NCBI RefSeq assembly: GCF_025527015.1
Contig: NZ_JAODIM010000042.1
Coordinates: 434,001-498,000 of the forward strand
Source: Winslowiella arboricola
Lineage (GTDB): Bacteria > Pseudomonadota > Gammaproteobacteria > Enterobacterales > Enterobacteriaceae
Direction of reading: 5' to 3'
Length of the DNA: 64,000 nucleotides
Of the stretch, positions 8,779-16,291 are shown one piece after another. Each line of letters opens with the position of its first letter. Within the stretch, counting starts at the first letter, position 1. Below the pieces are notes generated by a model. That model saw only the letters and a list, made by a program, of their open reading frames with translations, did no database searches and was not told the origin of the DNA. The translations under genes and the position numbers were made by a program.

Positions 8779-9627
8779 ATGAGCATCCAACTACGCGCGA
8801 TGAGTGAGCGCGATCTGGACGGCGCTTTTGCGCTGACGCAGCAGATGAAGTGGCCACATCGTCGCGCCGACTGGCAGCAGGCGCTGCAACTGGGCGCAGG
8901 GGTAGTGGCGGAAGAGCAGGGGCAGCTGACTGGAACGGCGCTCTGCTGGCGCTGGGGCAGTGATTACGCCACCCTCGGACTGGTGATTGTTGATGGTGCG
9001 GCGCAGGGGCGCGGGATTGGCAAACAGCTGATGCTGGCGGTGCTGGAGAAACTTTCCGGCAGCCATGTGCGGCTGCATGCCACTGAGGCGGGCAAAGGGT
9101 TATATGAAAAGCTCGGTTTTGTCGCCACTGGCTACGTTGAGCAGCATCAGTGCCCTGAACTGGCGGAGATTGCGGCGATACCGCTGGCCGCCGATCAGCA
9201 GCTGCGTCAGGCGCAACCGCAAGATGCGGCGCTGCTGACCATGCTTGATCAACAGGCGCACGGTCAGCATCGTCCACAACTTATCGCCGCACTGCTGGGC
9301 AGCGAACAGCCGCTGCTGGTGCTGGAGCAGGATGGTCAACCACAGGGGTTCGCCTGTTTGCGCCGCTTTGGTCATGGCTACGCTATCGGGCCGGTAATTG
9401 CCCGCGACCTGGCGTCGGCGCAACTGCTGGTCACCCATTTACTTAGCGGAATAAGCGGCCAGTTTGTGCGTATCGATACTGATGCCAGCAGTGGGCTGGG
9501 TGACTGGTTAACCGCGCAGGGACTGGCAAAAGTCGATGCGCCAACCACCATGGTTAAGGGAACACCCTGGCAGCCCGCAGCGGGCGCTATGCAGGTGTTC
9601 GGGTTAATGACCCAGGCGATGGCCTGA
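8779..9627 (+). CDS. GNAT-family N-acetyltransferase, two-domain
   Basis: A 282-residue protein. The N-terminal half is a GNAT domain: the acetyl-CoA-binding segment LGLVIVDGAAQGRGIGKQLM contains the Q/R-x-x-G-x-G/A motif and is followed by YEKLGFVATGYV. The C-terminal half (VLEQDGQPQGFACLRR, then YAIGPVIARD) looks like a second, degenerate GNAT-like domain, an architecture known in this superfamily. RBS AAGGAG precedes the ATG. Its stop overlaps the next start (TGATG). In this context it could acylate an amine substrate, or the toxic intermediate, before the M20 hydrolase removes the acyl group; that link is inference. Confidence 0.78.
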   Translation: MSIQLRAMSERDLDGAFALTQQMKWPHRRADWQQALQLGAGVVAEEQGQLTGTALCWRWGSDYATLGLVIVDGAAQGRGIGKQLMLAVLEKLSGSHVRLHATEAGKGLYEKLGFVATGYVEQHQCPELAEIAAIPLAADQQLRQAQPQDAALLTMLDQQAHGQHRPQLIAALLGSEQPLLVLEQDGQPQGFACLRRFGHGYAIGPVIARDLASAQLLVTHLLSGISGQFVRIDTDASSGLGDWLTAQGLAKVDAPTTMVKGTPWQPAAGAMQVFGLMTQAMA

Positions 9628-10553
9628 TGAATATTGTCTATAAGTCTGAACCCGAGCGCGGGCGCAAGTGGGCGGCGCTGGTAAAAGAGCAGGTGCCGCA
9701 CGCCAGTTTTCGCCTGTGGCCGGATATCGGTGACCCGACAACTGTCGACTATCTGGTCGCCTGGCAGCCACCAGCGGATATTATGCAGCAGTTCCCCAAT
9801 CTGAAGGTGCTGTTCTCCGTCGGTGCGGGCGCTGACCAGTTTGACTATGCGCGTCTGCCCGCCGATTTGCCGGTGGTGCGGATGGTCGAACCGGGTCTGA
9901 TTAACGGCATGGTGGAGTACGTCAGCTTTGCGGTACTCGGTCTGCATCGCGATATGCCGCGCTATTTTCAGCAGCAGCGTGCGCAGCAGTGGCAGCCGCA
10001 TCTGATGCGTTCGGCGGCAAAGTGTCGTGTCGGCGTGATGGGGCTGGGCAGTCTGGGCGAAGCGGTGCTGAAACCGTTGCAGGCGTTCGGTTTTGATTGT
10101 GGCGGCTGGAGCCGCACGCCGCGTGATATCGACGGCGTACAGTGCTGGGCCGGACCTGAACAGCTGGGGGATTTCCTCGCGCGTAGCGATATCTTAATCT
10201 GCCTGCTGCCGCTGACCGACAGCACCCGCGGGCTGCTGAATGCCGACTGCTTTAACCAGCTGCCGCGCGGTGCGGCGCTGGTACAGGTTGGCCGTGGCGC
10301 CCAGCTTAATCACGACGACTTACTTAGTGCGCTGGAGAGCCAGCAGCTGAGCGCTGCGGTGGTGGACGTTACCGATCCGGAACCTCTGCCTGCCGGACAC
10401 CCGTTCTGGACGCATCCGGCCATCTGGTTAACCCCGCATATCGCCAGTCACAGCATGGCGGACACCGCGATTGAAGCGCTGCTGGCGAATATCCGGCGCT
10501 TTGAGGCTGGTGAACCGATGGTCGGGGTGATCGACAGGCAGAGAGGATATTAA
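9627..10553 (+). CDS. D-2-hydroxyacid dehydrogenase, glyoxylate/hydroxypyruvate reductase A-like
   Basis: A 308-residue NAD(P)H-dependent 2-oxoacid reductase of the GhrA type. The nucleotide fold is VGVMGLGSLGEAV around residue 135; the catalytic triad is seen as Arg in VQVGRGAQL, Glu in DPEPLPAGHP and His in TPHIASH. The length fits GhrA. It reduces glyoxylate, hydroxypyruvate or a similar 2-oxoacid. If the neighbouring oxidases act on N-carboxymethyl or other opine-like compounds, a 2-oxoacid by-product such as glyoxylate would be the substrate; this is inferred from position only. It is coupled to the GNAT gene and is followed after one base by the M20 gene. Confidence 0.85.
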   Translation: MNIVYKSEPERGRKWAALVKEQVPHASFRLWPDIGDPTTVDYLVAWQPPADIMQQFPNLKVLFSVGAGADQFDYARLPADLPVVRMVEPGLINGMVEYVSFAVLGLHRDMPRYFQQQRAQQWQPHLMRSAAKCRVGVMGLGSLGEAVLKPLQAFGFDCGGWSRTPRDIDGVQCWAGPEQLGDFLARSDILICLLPLTDSTRGLLNADCFNQLPRGAALVQVGRGAQLNHDDLLSALESQQLSAAVVDVTDPEPLPAGHPFWTHPAIWLTPHIASHSMADTAIEALLANIRRFEAGEPMVGVIDRQRGY

Positions 10554-10554
10554 T

Positions 10555-11679
10555 ATGGCGCTGTCACATTTAGTCGCGCTGCGACGGGATCTGCATGCCC
10601 ATCCTGAACCGGGTTTTGCCGAGCATCGCACTGCGGAGATCGTCGCGCAGTTCCTGAGCGCGCTGGGTATTGAGGTGCATCGCGGCGTCGGTAAAACCGG
10701 CGTCGTCGGCGTATTGCGGCGTGGCAGCAGTAGCCGCAGTATCGGTCTGCGTGCCGATATGGATGCGCTGCCGATGGATGATGGCGGCAGCCAGCCGTGG
10801 AAAAGCACCCATGCTGGCGTCTGCCACGCCTGCGGTCATGACGGACATATCACAATGCTGCTTGGCGCAGCGGAAGCGCTGGTCAAATCCGCTGATTTTA
10901 ACGGCACGGTAAATTTTATTTTCCAGCCCGCTGAAGAGGGGCTGGCGGGCGCGCAAGCGATGATCGATGACGATCTGTTTACCCGCTTTCCCTGCGATGC
11001 CGTGTACGCGGTGCACAACTGGCCGGAACTGCCGCTCGGCAGCGCGCAAACCCGCGCGGGGCCGATTATGGCCGCCGCCGACCGTTTCGATATCACCATC
11101 AAAGGCGGTGGTGGTCATGCGGCGCAGCCACACCTCAGTGCCGATACGCTGTTAGCCACCAGTGAACTGGTGGTGCAGCTGAATACCATTGTGGCGCGCG
11201 CAATTGATCCCTGCGAACCGGGTTTACTGACGGTGACACGCATTCAGGGCGGCTTCTCGCACAATATGATCCCGGCGCAAGCGGAAATTACCGGCACGGT
11301 ACGCACCTTTAGTCCGCAGGTGCAGGATGTGATTGAGCAGCGCCTGCGGCAGATGGCGGAATATGTCAGCGCCGCCCACGGCTTACAGGCGGAAGTGCGG
11401 TACAACCGTTATTATCCGGCGACCATTAACAGCGCAGCGGAAGCGGCGATTGCCTTGCGGGCGGCGCAGCATGCCGGTTTGCAGGCCAGCACCGCCGACA
11501 AGCCCGCGCTGACCTCGGAAGATTTCTCTTTTATGTTGCAAGTGCGTCCCGGCGCTTATTTATGGCTCGGCTCTGCCGACAGCCATCCTCTGCACCATTC
11601 CGCTTATGACTTTAATGATGATCTGATCCCGTTCGGCGTGAAATGGTTTTGCGAAGTGGTGCGCGAAACGCTGGGGTGA
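10555..11679 (+). CDS. M20 family amidohydrolase (HipO/AbgB-like N-acyl amino acid hydrolase)
   Basis: A 374-residue zinc amidohydrolase. Metal-ligand motifs are visible in order: LRADMDALPM, HACGHDGHITM, then PAEEG with the catalytic Glu, then AVHNWPELPLG and a C-terminal HHSAYDFND. The dimerisation domain occupies the middle. Family members cleave N-acyl or N-benzoyl amides of amino acids. It lies one base after the dehydrogenase and ahead of the aminotransferase, so deacylation of an N-acylated amino acid before transamination is a natural reading. Substrate specificity cannot be read from sequence. Confidence 0.87.
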   Translation: MALSHLVALRRDLHAHPEPGFAEHRTAEIVAQFLSALGIEVHRGVGKTGVVGVLRRGSSSRSIGLRADMDALPMDDGGSQPWKSTHAGVCHACGHDGHITMLLGAAEALVKSADFNGTVNFIFQPAEEGLAGAQAMIDDDLFTRFPCDAVYAVHNWPELPLGSAQTRAGPIMAAADRFDITIKGGGGHAAQPHLSADTLLATSELVVQLNTIVARAIDPCEPGLLTVTRIQGGFSHNMIPAQAEITGTVRTFSPQVQDVIEQRLRQMAEYVSAAHGLQAEVRYNRYYPATINSAAEAAIALRAAQHAGLQASTADKPALTSEDFSFMLQVRPGAYLWLGSADSHPLHHSAYDFNDDLIPFGVKWFCEVVRETLG

Positions 11680-11807
11680 AAATTTAATTAACTGATTAAC
11701 GCTGAATTCGAAAGTAAATGCTGCTGCGGTGGCAATTACAGCAGCTTAGCAAAAGGGCTTATTGCGATACTTGACCCATATTATCGTTACGTCGATGAGG
11801 TAGAGAG

Positions 11808-13124
11808 ATGCATAATTTAATCGCTGAGCAGCAAACATTTTCTGATAACGCACTATTTCTGAATGCACGCGAAGAGAATGTGCCGCGCGGTGTGGTCACC
11901 GCTCACCCGGTGGTGATCGCCAAAGGGAAAGGCTCTGAAGTCTGGGATGTGGAGGGCAATCGCTATTTAGATTTTGTTGGCGGTATCGGCGTACTGAATG
12001 TCGGTCACAGCCACCCGGCGGTGATTAATGCGGTGACGCAGCAGTTGCAGCAGGTATCGCATGCCTGTTTCCAGGTGGCGGCTTATCCCGGTTATATAGA
12101 ACTGGCAAAGCGGTTAAATAAATTAATCGGCGGCGATAAAGCCTATAAAAGTGTTTTTTTTACCAGCGGCGCTGAAGCGGTAGAAAATGCGGTGAAAATT
12201 GCCCGCGCTTATACCAATCGTCCGGGCATTATTGCGTTTGATGGCGCGTTTCATGGTCGTACCTTATTAGGTGTTACTCTGACCGGTATGAGTCAGCCCT
12301 ATAAACAGAACTTTGGTCCTTTCCCTGGCGATATATATCGCGTGCCGTTCCCCAATGCTTTCCATGATATTTCGCCAGAGGATTGTCTGGCGGCGCTGGA
12401 GAATCTGTTTGCGGTGCAGATTCTGCCGGAGCGCGTTGCGGCAATAATTATTGAGCCGGTGCAGGGCGACGGCGGTTTCCTGCAGGCGCCCGCCAGCTTT
12501 ATGCAGGCGCTGCGTGAAATCACCGGGCGTCATGGCATTTTGCTGATTTGCGATGAAGTGCAGACCGGCTTTGGCCGTACCGGCAAAATGTTTGGCTTCG
12601 AGCACTCCGCGATTACCCCGGACCTGGTCACCGTGGCGAAAAGTCTCGGTGGCGGTTTGCCGATTTCAGGGGTAGTGGGGCGTGCGGAGATTATGGATGC
12701 GCCAACCCCCGGCGGACTCGGCGGCACCTATGGCGGCAACGCGCTGGCCTGCGCCGCGTCACTGGCGGTGCTTGATCTGCTGGAAAATGACAATCTGCTG
12801 GAGCGTTCGAATCTGTTGGGTGCGCAGCTTAATGCGCGTTTACAGCAGCTGGCGGATAAATACGCCTGTATCGGTGAAGTGCGCGGGATTGGCTTTATGC
12901 AGGCGGTGGAAATTATCGATTTTGAGAGCAAAAAACCGGATGCGGCACTGACGCAGAAGATCCTCGACAGTGCCTGTCAGGAAGGTTTATTGCTGATCAA
13001 GTGCGGCCTGCACCGCAATACCGTGCGTTTCCTCGCGCCGCTGGTCACCAGTGATTCGCAGCTGGAAGAGGCGTTGCATATCTTTGATATCGCGCTGGCG
13101 CGCGCCACCGGTCGTTTAGGCTAG
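11808..13124 (+). CDS. gabT: Class III PLP aminotransferase, 4-aminobutyrate transaminase-like
   Basis: A 438-residue class III aminotransferase. Motifs seen: FTSGAEAVENAVKIAR, AFHGRTLL, the IIEPVQGDGGF loop, ICDEVQTGFGRTGK (cofactor Asp) and the PLP lysine in VTVAKSLGGGLP. This set is typical of GabT, which converts 4-aminobutyrate and 2-oxoglutarate to succinic semialdehyde and glutamate. The start has GAGGTAGAGAG upstream. It is separated from the M20 gene by 128 bases, so it may have its own promoter. A second, different GabT-like gene lies at 42601-43860. Related omega-amino acids are possible substrates. Confidence 0.82.
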   Translation: MHNLIAEQQTFSDNALFLNAREENVPRGVVTAHPVVIAKGKGSEVWDVEGNRYLDFVGGIGVLNVGHSHPAVINAVTQQLQQVSHACFQVAAYPGYIELAKRLNKLIGGDKAYKSVFFTSGAEAVENAVKIARAYTNRPGIIAFDGAFHGRTLLGVTLTGMSQPYKQNFGPFPGDIYRVPFPNAFHDISPEDCLAALENLFAVQILPERVAAIIIEPVQGDGGFLQAPASFMQALREITGRHGILLICDEVQTGFGRTGKMFGFEHSAITPDLVTVAKSLGGGLPISGVVGRAEIMDAPTPGGLGGTYGGNALACAASLAVLDLLENDNLLERSNLLGAQLNARLQQLADKYACIGEVRGIGFMQAVEIIDFESKKPDAALTQKILDSACQEGLLLIKCGLHRNTVRFLAPLVTSDSQLEEALHIFDIALARATGRLG

Positions 13125-13172
13125 TCATAGTTTCCTCATTGAAATTGTTGAAGTTATCGTGGCTGCCCGCGC

Positions 13173-13228
13173 GATGGTATAACACCGCTTAGCGCTGGCG
13201 CGCTGACCAGAAAGCGTGTTATACCATC
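13173..13228. promoter_or_regulatory. Long inverted repeat between transaminase and Lrp-type gene
   Basis: GATGGTATAACAC (13173-13185) is repeated as its exact reverse complement GTGTTATACCATC (13216-13228), with 30 bases between. Complementarity continues with one bulged base into CGCT and AGCG. There is no T-run after it, so it is more like an operator pair or an mRNA structure ahead of the Lrp gene than a classical terminator. Autoregulation by the Lrp/AsnC protein is a reasonable guess. Confidence 0.55.
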
Positions 13229-13267
13229 AAACTAGGCGTGCACAATTGTGTAACAATGAGGGGTTCT

Positions 13268-13774
13268 ATGAACGGCTTAATGAAACTGGACCGCATCGAC
13301 ATCAATATCCTGGTGCAACTGCAAAAAGATGGCCGCATCAGCAATGTGAACCTTGCCGACGCCGTTGGGCTTTCGCCCAGCCCCTGCTTACAGCGCGTAA
13401 AACGCCTTGAGACTGCGGGCTTTATTACCGGCTATGAAGCCCATATCAACCTGACCAAAATTACCGATTCGGTGACGGTATTTACCGAAGTCACCCTGGC
13501 AGGCCATCGCCGCGAAGATTTCCTTAAATTTGAGAATGCGATTCGCGAAGTGGATGAGCTGATGGAGTGCCATCTGATTACCGGCGGTTACGACTATCTG
13601 TTGCGCTTTATCACCCGCAGTATTGAGCACTATCAGGAAGTGATTGAAGGCTTACTGGATGCCAAACTCGGTATTGATAAGTACTTCAGTTATATCGTTA
13701 TTAAATCGCCGATTATGAAAAGCAGCGTGCCGCTGCGCTCACTGATTTCACGTCATACGCAGGTGGAGTATTAG
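13268..13774 (+). CDS. Lrp/AsnC family transcriptional regulator
   Basis: A 168-residue regulator. The N-terminal helix-turn-helix begins LDRIDINILVQLQKDGRISN and recognises DNA through NLADAVGLSPSPCLQRVKRLE; the C-terminal RAM ligand-binding domain includes ECHLITGGYDYLLRF. I chose ATG 13268 because GAGGGG lies six bases upstream; earlier in-frame starts lack this. It follows the catabolic block in the same direction and, as for many Lrp-like local regulators, probably controls it in response to an amino-acid-like effector. Effector and operator are not known; the inverted repeat at 13173-13228 is a candidate site. Confidence 0.88.
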   Translation: MNGLMKLDRIDINILVQLQKDGRISNVNLADAVGLSPSPCLQRVKRLETAGFITGYEAHINLTKITDSVTVFTEVTLAGHRREDFLKFENAIREVDELMECHLITGGYDYLLRFITRSIEHYQEVIEGLLDAKLGIDKYFSYIVIKSPIMKSSVPLRSLISRHTQVEY

Positions 13775-13788
13775 TAGATTACGCTCCC

Positions 13789-14256
13789 CTATAGTGCAGT
13801 CAGCCGTGGATCAAAAGCGAAATCGAGCATTTTTACTGTCTTCAGGCAGGCGGCGAAATCGGGATGCTGGTTATTCAGCAGCGCATTGTATTCCATTGGC
13901 ACAATCGCGGAGGGCACCATCAGCGCCACACTCGATTTTCCGCTGAACCAGCCGCTGCCAATCTCTTTGGTCGCGCGACCAGGCACCTCAGAATTCCAGT
14001 TGGCAGGCAGGTCATTTGGATCCAGCTTTACGATGCGCGCATCCGGGATCTCAATGCTCATCAACTGATACCATTCCAGAATCGATTCATCCTGCACATG
14101 CACCAGAATTTCCAGCATCGCCAGAGACACCGATGACGCCAGATAGACCATCGGCGTCCCCGGCATATTCCAGCGCGCCAGACTGTTATTAACAGCACCG
14201 ACGCCGCTCCATGCGGTTGCCACCCACTGTTTCTGACAAAAGCGATACAGAATCAC
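13789..14256 (-). CDS. RES-domain toxin (putative NAD-degrading)
   Basis: A 155-residue RES-domain protein. The N terminus MILYRFCQKQW with WSGVGAVNNSLARWN, the central YLASSVSLAMLEILVH and the later PANWN are the conserved RES blocks, which include the Arg, Glu and Ser residues that give the family its name. Characterised members (for example MbcT and Pseudomonas putida Res) degrade NAD and halt growth. The gene overlaps the upstream antitoxin gene by four bases, the usual order antitoxin then toxin. It appears intact. The function rests on family knowledge. Confidence 0.88.
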   Translation of the reverse strand: MILYRFCQKQWVATAWSGVGAVNNSLARWNMPGTPMVYLASSVSLAMLEILVHVQDESILEWYQLMSIEIPDARIVKLDPNDLPANWNSEVPGRATKEIGSGWFSGKSSVALMVPSAIVPMEYNALLNNQHPDFAACLKTVKMLDFAFDPRLTAL

Positions 14257-14693
14257 ATTACCACGCCATGTTTGATGCCTTCGATCAGGCTCATCACATC
14301 ACGCGCGCCGGTTTCGGTTTTCATCGCCTGATTTGGCGTTTCCCCGCCCAGCACGCGTGCGGGAGTGTCCATCCAGTGGATGGTTTTGTGATAATCGTTG
14401 TTAAACATCGACAACGCCAGGTCGAAAGCGGTGACATAGCGGGTGATCGATTCACTCTCAATCGGCGATAGCCGATCTTTACGCCGCGCGATACTGCGGG
14501 CGCTCAGTCCGAGGGTAGAGAGAAACTCCTCTTTTTTAAATCCGATGATATCGCGGATATTGTCGATCACGTCTACCTGCAAACCCAGCGACATCAGGCC
14601 ACGCAGCTCCGGGCCGGAGGCATCCGGCAGGTTCGCCGCTACCCATAAACTGCTGGGCGTCTCTGTTTTAAGCGGGAGGGAATAGGTTTTCAT
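14253..14693 (-). CDS. Xre/MbcA/ParS-type antitoxin of the RES toxin
   Basis: A 146-residue antitoxin. The middle contains an Xre-like helix-turn-helix (LGLSARSIARRKDRLSP) and the C-terminal part is the toxin-binding DUF2384 domain (MDTPARVLGGETPNQAM). ATG 14693 is chosen because GAGG lies six bases upstream; the frame extends seven codons further. It is the first gene of the two-gene operon with the RES toxin and should both neutralise it and repress the operon. The intergenic region 14694-14919 would hold its promoter. Confidence 0.88.
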   Translation of the reverse strand: MKTYSLPLKTETPSSLWVAANLPDASGPELRGLMSLGLQVDVIDNIRDIIGFKKEEFLSTLGLSARSIARRKDRLSPIESESITRYVTAFDLALSMFNNDYHKTIHWMDTPARVLGGETPNQAMKTETGARDVMSLIEGIKHGVVM

Positions 14694-14919
14694 TGTCGAC
14701 CTCATTGCTGCCATTTGTCATAGTCTATCTTAGCCATCTGGCAGCAGGAGTCAATCTGCTGCCCGTTTCCTGCACGGCAAATTCATCAGCATGCAATCTC
14801 AGTTTAACCTCCCTGTCACACCATAACGGCAAGGTAATCGCACGCCACCACCGATAAGCCAGTTAACAGCGGTACCGGCATGCGATTTTCGCCATCCCCG
14901 TGTTACGGAGGTTATGCTT

Positions 14920-15636
14920 ATGATGAACTTATCCAGACATCCGACCACTGTCTATCAGGCCGTCGCCGCGCAACTTGAAGAAGAGCTGCGCCAGGGTTAC
15001 CGCTGTGGTGACTATCTTCCTTCAGAGCAACAGCTGGCCAGCCGTTACGCGGTCAATCGCCATACGTTGCGCCGTGCGGTGGATGAACTGGTCAATAAAG
15101 GGCTGCTGCAACGCCGTCACGGTGTCGGCATCCTGGTGCTGATGCGCCCTTACGATTATCCGCTGCACTCACAGACGCGCTTCAGCCAGAATCTGCTGGA
15201 GCAGGGCAGCCATCCCACCAGCGAGCGCCTGCTGGCGGTATTGCGTCCGGCCAGTAGCGAAGTTGCTGCGGCGCTGGCCTGTGCGGAAGGTGCGAATGTG
15301 ATCTATCTGCGCACCTTACGCCGGGTCAATGGCCTGCCGGTCTGTGTGATTAACCACTTTATTCCCCACCTGACATGGTGGCCGCAACTGCAACAGTTCC
15401 ATAGCGGCTCACTGCACGAATTTATTGATCAACACCTCCACCATCAGTTTACGTGACGTCAGACACGTATCAGCGCCCGCAAGGCGCAGGCCAAAGAGAG
15501 CAAGCTGCTGGAGATTGGTCTGCAGGCGCCGTTGCTGTGCGTGCGTACCTTAAACGTGATGGACGATGGTGCGATGGCGGAGTACTCGGTCAGCCTGACG
15601 CGCGCCGATATGATTGAACTGACGCTGCAACATTAG
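14920..15636 (+). pseudogene. phnF: phnF, GntR-family regulator of phosphonate genes, interrupted by in-frame TGA
   Basis: The reading frame resembles E. coli PhnF throughout its length: an N-terminal winged helix (YRCGDYLPSEQQLASRYAVNRHTLRR) and a UTRA effector domain. A TGA at 15454-15456 stops it after about 178 residues, and the same frame then continues without a break as RQTRISARKAQ through AEYSVSLTRADMIE to a TAG at 15634-15636, matching the end of PhnF. No frameshift is involved; one base change (for example CGA to TGA) explains it. GGAGG is well spaced for ATG 14920, less so for ATG 14914. Upstream of phnH, which it would control. Loss of function, readthrough or a sequencing error are all possible. 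Confidence 0.85.
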
Positions 15637-15653
15637 CCACCGGCCACGCCACA

Positions 15654-15716
15654 ATGCGGCAGCGAAACCGCCAGCAGCGGCGTGGATTTTTTATCCTGAT
15701 TCGGGAAGATCATTAA
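15654..15716 (+). pseudogene. phnG: Possible remnant of phnG 3' end
   Basis: Between phnF and phnH, where phnG (about 150 codons) normally lies, only about 80 bases remain. One frame reads FFILIRED near its end and stops with TAA overlapping the phnH ATG (TAATG). As I remember it, E. coli PhnG ends in a similar FFTMVRGD. This suggests that a large internal deletion removed almost all of phnG and left its last codons and the coupling to phnH. The match is short, so this is tentative. Confidence 0.4.
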
Positions 15717-16291
15717 TGACTTTACTGGCAAGTTTTAACCCTCCGCTGGCCGATACGCAGCACGCTTTCCGCCGTATTCTGAAAGCGATGAGCGAGCCTG
15801 GCGTGATGGTCTCGCTGCCGATGCAACAAAGCTGGGGCGGAATTTCGCCCGCGGCAACCTCGGTACTGTTGACGCTGGTCGATGCTGAAACCCCACTGTG
15901 GCTGGATAACGCGTTGCACGATGAGGTGCTGCTCTCCAGCCTGCGTTTTCATACCGGCGCGACAGTAACCGATCGCCACGATGCGCCTTTTGCTTTGCTG
16001 CATGCACGCTCGGAGATCGATCCGCACTGTTTCGCTCCCGCTGACGATATAGCGGCAGAAAAGAGCACCACGGTGATTATTGAAGTGCCGTCACTGAATG
16101 GCGGCCTGACGCTGCGCCTGCGCGGCGCCGGCCTGATGGAGACGCGCGCCATTGCGCCGCAGTTGCCGCAGCGTGTGCTGCAGGCGCTACGCGAACGCCA
16201 GCAGCGTTTTCCGCAAGGTATCGACCTGATCTTCACCTGTGGGCAGGCGATGATGGCGCTGCCGCGTACTACTCAGGTGGAAGTGTGCTGA
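15716..16291 (+). CDS. phnH: Orphan PhnH, C-P lyase complex subunit
   Basis: A 191-residue protein matching PhnH from end to end: FRRILKAMSEPGVMVSL near the start, TSVLLTLVDAETPLWL, SLRFHTGA, then GAGLMETRAIAPQLP, GIDLIFTCG and PRTTQVEVC at the C terminus. PhnH is a non-catalytic subunit of the PhnGHIJ core that transfers phosphonates onto ATP. Here phnG is essentially gone and phnI, phnJ and phnK to phnP are absent; the next gene is an unrelated kinase on the opposite strand whose last 19 bases overlap this gene. So an intact frame is left in a dismantled locus and cannot support C-P lyase by itself. Confidence 0.9.
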   Translation: MTLLASFNPPLADTQHAFRRILKAMSEPGVMVSLPMQQSWGGISPAATSVLLTLVDAETPLWLDNALHDEVLLSSLRFHTGATVTDRHDAPFALLHARSEIDPHCFAPADDIAAEKSTTVIIEVPSLNGGLTLRLRGAGLMETRAIAPQLPQRVLQALRERQQRFPQGIDLIFTCGQAMMALPRTTQVEVC

